Origin: Pseudomonadota bacterium
GTDB lineage: Bacteria > Pseudomonadota > Alphaproteobacteria > Rhizobiales > Xanthobacteraceae
DNA: 64,000 nt
Reading direction: 5' to 3'
Assembly (NCBI GenBank): GCA_023388935.1
Contig: JAEWFG010000185.1
Coordinates: 1 to 64,000, forward strand
Shown here: one piece after another, positions 7,425-15,799 of the stretch
Numbering within the stretch: position 1 is the first letter of the stretch
How the letters are laid out: the number at the start of each line of letters is the position of its first letter
Translations under genes and position numbers: made by a program
Notes under the pieces: model-generated
What the model was told of the DNA's origin: nothing
The model's database searches: none
The model's input: only the letters and a program-made list of their open reading frames with translations

Positions 7425-8704
7425 GGAGCGGCTTTCTCCTGGGAAGTTTCGCGACGCTGGAACAGGTCGTGGAACACCGGGAAGATCTCGCTGCGCTCGC
7501 TGACCTTGCGCATCGAGAGCGATGCGCCGCTGTGGCGCAGGCGCTCGTAGAGCGTCCAGAGCGAGGAGTCGGAGAGATCGAAGGCGCTGCCGCCGGACTC
7601 ACCGACCTCGAGATAGGCAAAGAACTGGCAGACCGGCAGGATCTTGTCGGTCAGCAGCATACCCGTGAGTTCGCCGTCGGAATAGGAGTTGTCACCGTCC
7701 GAGGCTTGCGCGGCGTAGATATTCCAGTCCGATGGATTGAAGCGCTCGCGCACGATCTCATGCATCGCCTGCAGCGCACTGGAGACCAGCGTGCCGCCCG
7801 AGGCCGGGCCGTAGAAGAAGGTCTGCTCGTCGACCTCCTCGGCGCGGTCGGTATGGCGGATGAACACGATCTCGACATGCTTGTAGCGGCGCTTCAGGAA
7901 CACGTAGAGCAGCATGTAGAAGCGCTTTGCCAGATCCTTCATGTGCTCGGACATCGAGCCGGAGACGTCCATCAGGCAGAACATCACCGCCTGCGCCACC
8001 GGCCTCGGCACCGTCTCGAAACGGCGATAGCGGATGTCGATCGGATCGATGAAGGGAATGCGCTTGGATTTCGCCTTGAGCTTTTCGAGCTTCTCGACGA
8101 GCTCGGCACGAATTTCCTCGTCAGTGCACGCCGCGATCTCGGCCTCCAGCTCCTCGATCTCGCTCCTGCGCGGACGGCGGAGGGCGATGCGGCGGGCGAG
8201 CGCGAGCTGCACCGTCCGGCTCACCGAGATGTTGGCGGGCGAGCCCGCCGTGGTGTAGCCGGCGCGCTGGATGCCCTCACTCTCGGTCTGCGCGATCTTG
8301 CGCTTGGCGAGATCCGGGAGCTCGAGGTCGTCGAGGAAGAGATCGACGAATTCGTCCCGGCTCAGGACGAAGCGAAAGGCGTCCTCGCTGTCGCCTTCTC
8401 CGGGACCGGAATCCTTGGCGCCGCCCTGGCCGGATCGCTGGAGATAGTCGCCCTCGATGAACTTCTTGTTCCCGGGCAACACCATGTCGCGTGTTCCGCC
8501 TTCGCGGCGGAAACGCGGCTCGTGCATGCCGTCGAGCGGGATCGTGACTTCGCCACCCTCCAGGACGTCCTTGATTTCGCGGTCCTGCGAGGTCTTCTTG
8601 ACGGCGCCCTGCACCAGGGACTTGGCCCGACGCAAGAACCGCTGACGGTTCTCAAGGCTCTTTCCGCCTGGATTCAGGCGCCTGTCAATAATGTGAATGG
8701 CCAC
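7421..8704 (-). CDS. DUF444/YeaH-family von Willebrand-like protein
   Basis: This 427-aa protein is of the UPF0229/DUF444 type. The N-terminal half is charged, with a GGTRDMVLPGNKKFIEGDYLQR stretch near residue 75, and the C-terminal half carries a von Willebrand A-like fold with a metal site DVSGSMSEHMKD near residue 248 and a later VEIVFIRHTDRAEEV strand. It lies 13 bp below prkA and overlaps spoVR by four bases. In E. coli the homologue YeaH works with the kinase YeaG. Confidence 0.95.
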   Translation of the reverse strand: MAIHIIDRRLNPGGKSLENRQRFLRRAKSLVQGAVKKTSQDREIKDVLEGGEVTIPLDGMHEPRFRREGGTRDMVLPGNKKFIEGDYLQRSGQGGAKDSGPGEGDSEDAFRFVLSRDEFVDLFLDDLELPDLAKRKIAQTESEGIQRAGYTTAGSPANISVSRTVQLALARRIALRRPRRSEIEELEAEIAACTDEEIRAELVEKLEKLKAKSKRIPFIDPIDIRYRRFETVPRPVAQAVMFCLMDVSGSMSEHMKDLAKRFYMLLYVFLKRRYKHVEIVFIRHTDRAEEVDEQTFFYGPASGGTLVSSALQAMHEIVRERFNPSDWNIYAAQASDGDNSYSDGELTGMLLTDKILPVCQFFAYLEVGESGGSAFDLSDSSLWTLYERLRHSGASLSMRKVSERSEIFPVFHDLFQRRETSQEKAAP

Positions 8705-8717
8705 TTTCCCATCCGCC

Positions 8718-10661
8718 TCAACCGGCTTGCTTCACGCGCATGTACCACTCGACCAGCCGGCGAACCTGACGCTCGGTGTAGCCGCGCTCCACCATGCGTG
8801 CGACGAACTCGCCGTGCTTCTTCTCCGTCTCGCCGTCCTTCTTCGACCCGAACGAGATGACCGGAAGCAGGTCCTCGACCTGGGAGAATATCCTTTTTTC
8901 GATCACCTCGCGAATCTTCTCGTAGGAGGTCCAGGTCGGATTCTTGCCGGCATTCTGGGCGCGCGACCGTAACGAGAATTTGACGACCTCGTTTCGGAAG
9001 TCCTTGGGGTTGGCGATGCCCGCCGGCTTCTCGATTTTCGTCAATTCCTGGTTCAAAAGCTCGCGATCGAGAAGCTGGCCGGTGTCGGGGTCCTTGAAAT
9101 CCTGATCCTCGATCCAGGCATCGGCGTAGTCGACGTAGCGGTCGAACAGGTTCTGGCCGTAATCCGAGTAGGATTCGAGATAGGCCTTCTGGATCTCGTT
9201 GCCGATGAACTCGGCGTAGCGTGGCGCGAGCTCCGCCTTGATGAATTCGAGATATCGCTTCTCGACTTCCTCTGGCAGCTGCTCGCGGCGGATCGACTGC
9301 TCCAGCGCGTACATCAGATGCACGGCGTCGGCGGCGACCTCCTGCGGATCGTGGTTGAAGGTCGCGGCCAGGATCTTGAACGCAAAGCGCGTGGAGACGC
9401 CGTCCATGCCCTCGTCGACGCCGGCGGCATCGCGGTATTCCTGGACGCTGCGCGCCTTCGGATCGGATTCCTTCAGGCTCTCGCCGTCGTAGACCCGCAT
9501 CTTGCCGAACAGGGTGGAGTTCTCGTGCTTGCGCAGGCGCGACATCACCGAGAACCGCGCCAGCGTCTCCAGCGTCGAGGGCGCGCAAGGCGCCGACGCA
9601 AGCTCGGAGCCCTGGATCAGCTTCTCGTAGATCTTCTGCTCTTCGGTGACCCGCAGCACGTACGGCACCTTGATCACGCAGATACGGTCAATGAAGGCTT
9701 CGTTGTTCTTGTTGGACTTGAAGCTCGTCCACTCGGCTTCGTTCGAATGCGCCAGGATGATGCCGGTGAAGGGGATCGCACCGATGTTCTCGGTGCCGAT
9801 GTAGTTGCCCTCCTGCGTCGCCGTGAGCAGCGGATGCAGCATCTTGATCGGCGCCTTGAACATCTCGACGAATTCGAGGATGCCCTGGTTGGCGCGGTTG
9901 AGGCCGCCCGAATAGCTGTAGGCGTCGGGGTCGTTCTGCGCGTAGGTCTCGAGCTTGCGGATATCGACCTTGCCGACCAGCGAGGAGATGTCCTGGTTGT
10001 TCTCGTCGCCGGGCTCGGTCTTGGCGATCGCGATCTGGCGCAGCCGCGACGGCTGGATCTTGGCGACGCGGAATTGCGAGATGTCGCCGCCGAAAGCCTC
10101 GAGCCGCTTGTAGCACCACGGGCTCATCAGGCCGGTGAGACGGCGGCGCGGAACGCCGTACTTCTCTTCCAGCATCGGCCCAAGCTGCTCGGGATCGAAC
10201 AGGCTGAGCGGGCTCTCGAACACCGGGCTCAATTCATCGCCGGCCTTGAGCACGTAGATCGGTTGCACTTCCATCAGTGACTTGAGCCGCTCGGCCAGCG
10301 AGGATTTTCCGCCGCCGACCGGGCCGAGCAGATAGAGGATCTGCTTGCGCTCTTCGAGGCCTTGCGCGGCGTGACGGAAGAAACCGACGATGCGCTCGAT
10401 GGTATCTTCCATGCCGTAGAAGCCGGCGAAGGCCGGATAGGTGCGGATCGTGCGGTTCAAAAAAATACGGCCAAGTCGGGTATCCTTGGCCGTGTCAATC
10501 GTCTGGGGTTCACCGATCGCTGCTAGTAGTCGTTCCGCCGCATTCGCGTATTTCATGGGATCGCTTCGACACGATTCCAAATATTCCGCCATCGACATGT
10601 CGTGCTGGCTTCTCGCCTCGAACGACCGAGCGAAAGCGTTGAACAGAGAATCGTTGTACAT
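8718..10661 (-). CDS. prkA: PrkA-type serine protein kinase (YeaG homologue)
   Basis: The 647-aa size is normal for the family. The N-terminal AAA-like domain has a Walker A LLGPVGGGKSSLAERL near residue 110, and the C-terminal PrkA domain follows with FAFKILAATFNHDPQEVAADAVHLMYALE. In E. coli YeaG is a kinase active under nitrogen and carbon stress. It is the first gene of the operon with yeaH and spoVR. A candidate EcfG-type stress promoter lies 35-60 bases upstream of its ATG, and an 18-bp palindrome lies about 160 bases upstream. Confidence 0.95.
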   Translation of the reverse strand: MYNDSLFNAFARSFEARSQHDMSMAEYLESCRSDPMKYANAAERLLAAIGEPQTIDTAKDTRLGRIFLNRTIRTYPAFAGFYGMEDTIERIVGFFRHAAQGLEERKQILYLLGPVGGGKSSLAERLKSLMEVQPIYVLKAGDELSPVFESPLSLFDPEQLGPMLEEKYGVPRRRLTGLMSPWCYKRLEAFGGDISQFRVAKIQPSRLRQIAIAKTEPGDENNQDISSLVGKVDIRKLETYAQNDPDAYSYSGGLNRANQGILEFVEMFKAPIKMLHPLLTATQEGNYIGTENIGAIPFTGIILAHSNEAEWTSFKSNKNNEAFIDRICVIKVPYVLRVTEEQKIYEKLIQGSELASAPCAPSTLETLARFSVMSRLRKHENSTLFGKMRVYDGESLKESDPKARSVQEYRDAAGVDEGMDGVSTRFAFKILAATFNHDPQEVAADAVHLMYALEQSIRREQLPEEVEKRYLEFIKAELAPRYAEFIGNEIQKAYLESYSDYGQNLFDRYVDYADAWIEDQDFKDPDTGQLLDRELLNQELTKIEKPAGIANPKDFRNEVVKFSLRSRAQNAGKNPTWTSYEKIREVIEKRIFSQVEDLLPVISFGSKKDGETEKKHGEFVARMVERGYTERQVRRLVEWYMRVKQAG

Positions 10662-10695
10662 GATCCCTCTCCGCGTGAGTTCCGCTACAAGCTGA

Positions 10696-10721
10696 AACGA
10701 AAGCAGTTACCGGACCGTTCC
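10696..10721 (-). promoter_or_regulatory. Candidate EcfG general-stress promoter for prkA
   Basis: On the minus strand GGAAC (10721-10717) is followed after 17 bases by CGTT (10699-10696). This fits the alphaproteobacterial EcfG pattern GGAAC-N16/17-CGTT. Transcription would start about 25-30 bases before the prkA ATG. The assignment rests on motif match and on the stress role of the genes. Confidence 0.55.
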
Positions 10722-10817
10722 TCAGGCCGCTTCGAATCAGCGTGAGCACATGACGATCATTGGACACCCGCCTGCCGACTCGACGCAACGCACAACGTAG
10801 GCACTCGTTGAGTTACG

Positions 10818-10835
10818 AACAGGCACATGCCTGTT
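10818..10835. promoter_or_regulatory. Perfect 8-2-8 palindrome upstream of prkA
   Basis: AACAGGCA-CA-TGCCTGTT is a perfect inverted repeat in an otherwise AT-richer stretch. It has no T-run and is too weak in GC to be a typical terminator, so an operator is more likely. The regulator is unknown. Confidence 0.45.
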
Positions 10836-10959
10836 ATTTGTGCGAATCTATATCTATAATCGCTCATTTCCAGAAAATGTCACTTGGTCGCAACATCCGG
10901 GCAATACCGGACATGGCGTCCATCCGGCACTGCAGCATAGCGACCTGCGAGCGGCAAAC

Positions 10960-11577
10960 TTATGACGCTGGTACGGCGAAGCCTTGCGTGCGGCGTTCAT
11001 CTTCCTGCTGCAATGCAGTGCGTGGCTGGCTTGCCGCATGACAGTCACGGCAAGCGCGCAGCAGTGTGCCAAAATCGGTCGTCAACCCCTCGGACCGAAT
11101 GAGAATGCGATCAGCCTGCGCGCGGCGCGAGGTAGCGCGGATGCAGGAGAGCTGCCGCTGCAAGGCAGGCGTCGGCGTCAGCACGATCATCTCGTCTTCA
11201 GCCGAAATCTCCGCAATCGAGTCCCACGGCAGAAATTCATCGCCGATGCGGAGATCGCGGATGCCGTAGGGAGTGACGATCACGACCGGTCTCCGTTCAG
11301 CGGGCAGCATCCAGATCAGCCGGCCGGTCATTAAGCTGAAGACCACGACGCCGGCAAAGCCGACCATCGTATCGTAGTTGCCAAGACCGTCCCACCAATC
11401 GAACGCAAGGCCAGCACTGAGCAGGGTCGTCGCAAAGCCCGCCGCGACCAGCAGCCACAGGTGGGTCGTACATGAACTGATCGCGAGATCGACGCACACG
11501 GCCGGTTGCGGGCTGTCGACGACAGGGAGCATCAGGCCGTCACGATGTGCGTGCATCCGTTCCCCCAGCGTGGTCAT
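10960..11577 (-). CDS. STM3941-like membrane protein, second copy
   Basis: Starting at MTTLGERM gives 205 aa; MHAHRDG at 11556 is an alternative, and the frame is open to 11673. Two membrane helices near residues 38-57 and 70-88 precede the soluble domain RPVVIVTPYGIRDLRIGDEF and PWDSIAEIS. This matches the copy at 2593-3165 (EPVVFISRVGIRDTRI) segment for segment, so the two are paralogues. The C-terminal CRDCHAASQ tail is unique to this copy. Function unknown. Confidence 0.65.
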   Translation of the reverse strand: MTTLGERMHAHRDGLMLPVVDSPQPAVCVDLAISSCTTHLWLLVAAGFATTLLSAGLAFDWWDGLGNYDTMVGFAGVVVFSLMTGRLIWMLPAERRPVVIVTPYGIRDLRIGDEFLPWDSIAEISAEDEMIVLTPTPALQRQLSCIRATSRRAQADRILIRSEGLTTDFGTLLRACRDCHAASQPRTALQQEDERRTQGFAVPAS

Positions 11578-11766
11578 TAGCGACCAAGTTAGATGCATCA
11601 GGCGGACCGGAATCCCCTGATGACACTCCGCGCAGCCACTAGCTGACACGACAAAGCGGCTGACGTTAGGCAACGAGACCTCGGCCGAACCTTCCGGCCA
11701 ACGACTTTTTACGCAACGCCGACACTACCGCCTGGATCGCCATGATCGCAACGGAGTTACACTGGA

Positions 11767-11785
11767 GGGTATGACGCCCATACCC
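11767..11785. promoter_or_regulatory. Inverted repeat GGGTATG-N5-CATACCC upstream of tal-pgi
   Basis: A perfect 7-5-7 inverted repeat lies about 100 bases before the tal-pgi ATG. Its position and symmetry suggest a protein-binding site. No regulator is encoded next to it. Confidence 0.45.
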
Positions 11786-11792
11786 TTGATTG

Positions 11793-11808
11793 GTTCCCTC
11801 CCGGGAAC
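11793..11808. promoter_or_regulatory. Inverted repeat GTTCCC-N4-GGGAAC upstream of tal-pgi
   Basis: A perfect 6-4-6 inverted repeat lies eight bases after the previous palindrome. The same arms recur with a 3-base spacer between malQ and glgE. Its right arm contains GGAAC, an EcfG -35 element, but the downstream CGTC at 18 bases is a poor -10. Confidence 0.4.
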
Positions 11809-11883
11809 ATGTAAGCTAGAGAGTAGCGCGTCAGGACCGGCGCGGAACCCCCTCGCCCGCAGGCTTGGAGATAAATAAGCATC

Positions 11884-14733
11884 ATGAATCCCGTCAAAGA
11901 ACTGGAAAAGCACGGACAAGCCGTCTGGTTGGACTTCCTGGCCCGTGGCTTCATCGCCAAGGGCGACCTGAAGCGGCTGATCGACACCGATGGCGTCAAG
12001 GGCGTCACCTCCAACCCGTCGATCTTCGAGAAGGCGATCGGCAGCTCGGACGAATATGACGCACCGATCGGCAAGCCGCTGAAGCGCAGCGACCGGACCG
12101 TAGCCGACCTGTTCGAGGCCGTCGCAGTCGAGGACATCCAGAATGCCGCCGATGTGCTCCGCCCGGTCTATGACCGCCTCAAGGGAGGCGACGGCTATGT
12201 CAGCCTGGAAGTCTCGCCCTATCTCGCGATGGACACCGCCGGCACGGTCGCCGAGGCGCGGCGGCTCTGGAAGGACGTCAATCGCAGGAACCTGATGGTA
12301 AAGGTGCCGGCAACGCCGGAGGGCCTGCCGGCGATCGAGCAGCTCATCGGCGACGGCATCAGCATCAACATCACCCTGTTGTTCTCCAGGGCCGTCTATC
12401 TCCAGGTCGCCGAGGCCTATCTCGCGGGCCTGGAGACGTACGTCGTAGGTGGCGGCGACCCGTCCCATGTCGCGAGCGTGGCGAGCTTCTTCGTCAGCCG
12501 CATCGACACGATGGTCGACAAGCAGCTCGACGAGAAGATCGCCCGCGCCAACGATCCCAGCGAGAAGGAGCGGCTCGCCGCGCTCAAGGGCAAGGTCGCG
12601 ATCGCCAACGCCAAGCTCGCCTACCAGGATTACAAGCGCCTGTTCTCCGGCCCGCGCTGGGAAAAGCTCGCCGCGAAGGGCGCCAAGCCGCAGCGCATGC
12701 TGTGGGCGTCCACCGGCACCAAGAACAAGGACTACAGCGACGTCCTCTATGTCGAGGAGCTGATCGGCCCCGACACCATCAACACCGTGCCGCCGGCGAC
12801 GCTCGACGCGTTCCGCGACCATGGCAAGCCGCGCGACAGCCTGGAGGAAAACGTCGACGACGCCCGCCGCGTGCTGGAGGAGCTGGAGCGCTCCGGCGTC
12901 TCGCTCGATGCCATCACCGAGGAGCTCGTCAAGGACGGCGTCAAGCAGTTCGCCGACGCCGCCGACAAACTCTATGGCGCGGTCGCCCACAAGCGCGCGA
13001 CCGTGCTCGGACCCGCGCTCGACCGCCAGCAGCTCTCGCTCGGCGACGGGCTCGGCAAGGCCGTGGCCAAGAGCACGGAAGAGTGGCGTGCATCCGCAAA
13101 GATTCGCAGGCTGTGGCAGCGCGACAAATCGGTCTGGACCGGTGCTGACGAGGACAAATGGCTCGGCTGGCTCGACAGCGCGGCGAAGGCCGACGTCGCC
13201 GACTATGAGGACTATGCCAACCGCGTGAAGGGCCAGAAATTCTCCGACGCGGTCGTGCTCGGCATGGGCGGATCGAGCCTTGGACCCGAGGTCCTGGCCG
13301 AGACGTTCGCGCGGAAATCCGGGTTCCCGAAGCTGCACGTGCTGGATTCCACCGATCCGGCGCAGGTGCGGGCGATGGAGGCGAGAATCGACATCGCCAA
13401 CACCGTGTTCATCGTGTCCAGCAAGTCGGGCGGAACCACCGAGCCGAATGCGATGAAGGACTATTTCCATGAGCGCGTCGCGCAAGCGGTCGGGCCGAAG
13501 GCGAAGACAGGCCATCGCTTCATCGCGGTGACCGATCCCGGCTCGTCGCTGGAGAAGGCGGCCAAGAGCCTCAACTACGCCCGCATCTTCCACGGCGAAC
13601 CCTCGATCGGCGGTCGCTACTCCGTGCTCTCGCCGTTCGGCCTGGTGCCGGCGGCAACCGCGGGCATCGACGTCAAGACCTTCATCAAGCATGCGCTTGC
13701 GATGGCCCGCTCCTGCGGACCGGACGTGCCGCCGCAGGAGAACCCGGGCGTGCAGCTCGGCCTTGCCATGGGTCTCGCAGGCCTCGAAGGCCGCGACAAG
13801 GTCACGATCCTGTCGTCGAAGAAGATCGCCGATTTCGGCGCATGGGCCGAGCAGCTCATCGCGGAATCGACCGGCAAGGAGGGCAAGGGGCTGATCCCGA
13901 TCGCCGGCGAGCCGCTTGGCGATCCCTCGGTCTACGGCAACGATCGCTTCTTCATCGACATCCGCACCGAGGGCGAGGCGGACGCCGCACATGACTCGAA
14001 GCTTGCCGCGATCGAAGCGGCCGGCCATCCCGTCGTGCGCATCGTCATGAAGTCGATCGACCATCTCGGCCAGGAGTTCTTCCGCTTCGAGATGGCGACG
14101 GCGGTGGCAGGCAGCATCCTCGGCATCAACCCGTTCGACCAGCCGGACGTCGAAGCGGCCAAGATCAAGACCCGCGAGCTCACCGCGTCGTTCGAGAAGA
14201 CCGGCGCGCTGCCGGCGGAGCGGCCGGTGGTCAGCACCGATGCAGCCGATCTCTACACCGACGAGGCCAACGCCACGGCACTCCGCGCGGCCGGCGCCAA
14301 CGGCGACCTCACCTCCTGGCTGAAGGCGCATCTCTCGCGCTCCAACCATGGCGACTATGTCGCCCTGCTCGGCTACATCGCGCGCGACAAGGCCACGATC
14401 GACGCACTCCAGACCATGCGGCTCGAAGTGCGCGAGAAGCGGCATGTTGCGACCTGCGCCGAGTTCGGCCCGCGCTTCCTGCACTCGACCGGGCAGGCCT
14501 ACAAGGGCGGACCCGACAGCGGCGTGTTCCTCCAGATCACGGCTGACGATGCCAAGGACCTGGCCGTGCCCGGCCAGAAGGCGAGCTTCGGCGTGATCAA
14601 GGCTGCGCAGGCGCGGGGCGATTTCGACGTGCTCACAGAGCGCGGGCGGCGCGCGCTGCGCGTCCACCTGAAGGGCGGGCTCAAGAAAGGTCTCGCGGCG
14701 CTCAACGCCGCGCTCACGGACGCGCTGAACTAA
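11884..14733 (+). CDS. tal-pgi: Bifunctional transaldolase/glucose-6-phosphate isomerase
   Basis: The 949-aa protein joins two enzymes. Residues 1-365 are a transaldolase, with VTSNPSIFEKAI and the Schiff-base lysine at about K140 in LMVKVPATPEG. Residues 370-949 are a phosphoglucose isomerase with VLGMGGSSLGPEVL and VSSKSGGTTEPNAM for sugar-phosphate binding. It links the pentose phosphate pathway to fructose- and glucose-6-phosphate. Such fusions are known in Bradyrhizobium relatives. It is the first gene of the run tal-pgi, gnd, zwf, pgl, gntK, with gnd starting 12 bp later. Confidence 0.95.
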   Translation: MNPVKELEKHGQAVWLDFLARGFIAKGDLKRLIDTDGVKGVTSNPSIFEKAIGSSDEYDAPIGKPLKRSDRTVADLFEAVAVEDIQNAADVLRPVYDRLKGGDGYVSLEVSPYLAMDTAGTVAEARRLWKDVNRRNLMVKVPATPEGLPAIEQLIGDGISINITLLFSRAVYLQVAEAYLAGLETYVVGGGDPSHVASVASFFVSRIDTMVDKQLDEKIARANDPSEKERLAALKGKVAIANAKLAYQDYKRLFSGPRWEKLAAKGAKPQRMLWASTGTKNKDYSDVLYVEELIGPDTINTVPPATLDAFRDHGKPRDSLEENVDDARRVLEELERSGVSLDAITEELVKDGVKQFADAADKLYGAVAHKRATVLGPALDRQQLSLGDGLGKAVAKSTEEWRASAKIRRLWQRDKSVWTGADEDKWLGWLDSAAKADVADYEDYANRVKGQKFSDAVVLGMGGSSLGPEVLAETFARKSGFPKLHVLDSTDPAQVRAMEARIDIANTVFIVSSKSGGTTEPNAMKDYFHERVAQAVGPKAKTGHRFIAVTDPGSSLEKAAKSLNYARIFHGEPSIGGRYSVLSPFGLVPAATAGIDVKTFIKHALAMARSCGPDVPPQENPGVQLGLAMGLAGLEGRDKVTILSSKKIADFGAWAEQLIAESTGKEGKGLIPIAGEPLGDPSVYGNDRFFIDIRTEGEADAAHDSKLAAIEAAGHPVVRIVMKSIDHLGQEFFRFEMATAVAGSILGINPFDQPDVEAAKIKTRELTASFEKTGALPAERPVVSTDAADLYTDEANATALRAAGANGDLTSWLKAHLSRSNHGDYVALLGYIARDKATIDALQTMRLEVREKRHVATCAEFGPRFLHSTGQAYKGGPDSGVFLQITADDAKDLAVPGQKASFGVIKAAQARGDFDVLTERGRRALRVHLKGGLKKGLAALNAALTDALN

Positions 14734-14745
14734 GGGAATATCTCC

Positions 14746-15744
14746 ATGCAACTCGGCATGATCGGCCTCGGCCGGATGGGTGGCAACATCGTTCGCCGCC
14801 TGATGCGCCACGGCCATTCGACCGTGGTCTACGACAAGGACGCCAAGGCCGTCGCCGGCCTGGCCGCAGATGGCGCACAGGGCTCGGCGACGCTGGAAGA
14901 GTTCGTCTCAAAGCTGGAGCGGCCGCGCACGGCCTGGGTGATGCTGCCGGCCGGCCGCATCACCGAGACGACGATCGACACGATCGCGGGCGTGATGCAG
15001 GCCGGCGACGTCATCATCGACGGCGGCAACACCTTCTGGCAGGACGACGTCCGCCGCGGCAAGGCGCTCAAAGAGCGCGGCATCCACTATGTCGACGTCG
15101 GCACGTCAGGTGGCGTCTGGGGTCTCGACCGCGGCTATTGCATGATGATTGGCGGGGAGAAACAGGTGGTCGACCGGCTGGATCCGATTTTCGCCGCACT
15201 CGCGCCCGGCGCCGGCGACATTCCACGCACGGAGGGACGCGAGGGGCGCGATCCCCGCATCGAGCAGGGCTACATCCATGCCGGCCCGGTCGGCGCCGGC
15301 CACTTCGTCAAGATGATCCACAACGGCATCGAATACGGGCTGATGCAGGCCTATGCCGAAGGCTTCGACATCCTCAAGAATGCCAACATCGAGGCCCTGC
15401 CGGCGGACCATCGCTACGATTTCGATCTCGCCGACATCGCCGAAGTCTGGCGGCGCGGCAGCGTGATCCCGTCCTGGCTGCTCGACCTCACCTCGACCGC
15501 GCTCGCCGACAGTCCGGCATTGTCGGAATATTCCGGCTTCGTCGAGGATTCCGGCGAAGGACGCTGGACCGTGAACGCGGCCATCGACGAAGCGGTCCCG
15601 GCCGAAGTCCTGACCGCTGCGCTCTACGCACGTTTCCGTTCCCGCAAGGAACACACCTTCGCCGAAAAGATTCTTTCCGCGATGCGCGCGGGTTTTGGCG
15701 GCCACAAGGAACCGAAACAGCCGGGCGCGGCGAAACCCAAGTAA
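14746..15744 (+). CDS. gnd: 6-phosphogluconate dehydrogenase, short NAD-type
   Basis: This 332-aa enzyme decarboxylates 6-phosphogluconate to ribulose-5-phosphate. The Rossmann motif GLGRMGGNIVRRL opens the protein, and the second strand ends in VVYDKD; an acidic residue there fits NAD preference rather than NADP. The substrate site IIDGGNTFW and the catalytic HFVKMIHNGIEYG follow. Its length matches the short GndA-like class rather than the 470-residue dimeric class. It starts 12 bp after tal-pgi. Confidence 0.93.
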   Translation: MQLGMIGLGRMGGNIVRRLMRHGHSTVVYDKDAKAVAGLAADGAQGSATLEEFVSKLERPRTAWVMLPAGRITETTIDTIAGVMQAGDVIIDGGNTFWQDDVRRGKALKERGIHYVDVGTSGGVWGLDRGYCMMIGGEKQVVDRLDPIFAALAPGAGDIPRTEGREGRDPRIEQGYIHAGPVGAGHFVKMIHNGIEYGLMQAYAEGFDILKNANIEALPADHRYDFDLADIAEVWRRGSVIPSWLLDLTSTALADSPALSEYSGFVEDSGEGRWTVNAAIDEAVPAEVLTAALYARFRSRKEHTFAEKILSAMRAGFGGHKEPKQPGAAKPK

Positions 15745-15766
15745 GAACTTCACAAGTGAGAAGTTC
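15745..15766. promoter_or_regulatory. Inverted repeat right after the gnd stop
   Basis: GAACTTC-N8-GAAGTTC begins at the base after the gnd stop and ends 34 bases before the zwf start. It could be an operator for zwf, or a hairpin that tunes readthrough. It is not GC-rich enough for a strong terminator. Confidence 0.45.
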
Positions 15767-15799
15767 GAGTAAGCGTAACCAAGCGAAGGCCCATCGTTC

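Larger units (their letters stand above)
10662..10959. other. Intergenic stretch between prkA and the second STM3941-like gene
   Basis: About 300 bases hold no credible gene. The part next to prkA carries the candidate EcfG promoter, and the middle carries the perfect palindrome. Confidence 0.6.

Noticed and set aside
6132..8860. Plus-strand frames opposite spoVR and yeaH
   Set aside because: The minus-strand proteins match known families over their full length; the plus frames do not resemble any protein.
11803..11832. EcfG promoter for tal-pgi (GGAAC then CGTC)
   Set aside because: The spacing is 18 bases and the -10 half is CGTC, so both elements depart from the pattern.
11725..14817. 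1030-codon open frame opposite tal-pgi
   Set aside because: It is a shadow of GC-rich third positions: Arg/Ala/Asp/Gly-rich, no recognisable motif, and the opposite strand encodes a complete known enzyme.
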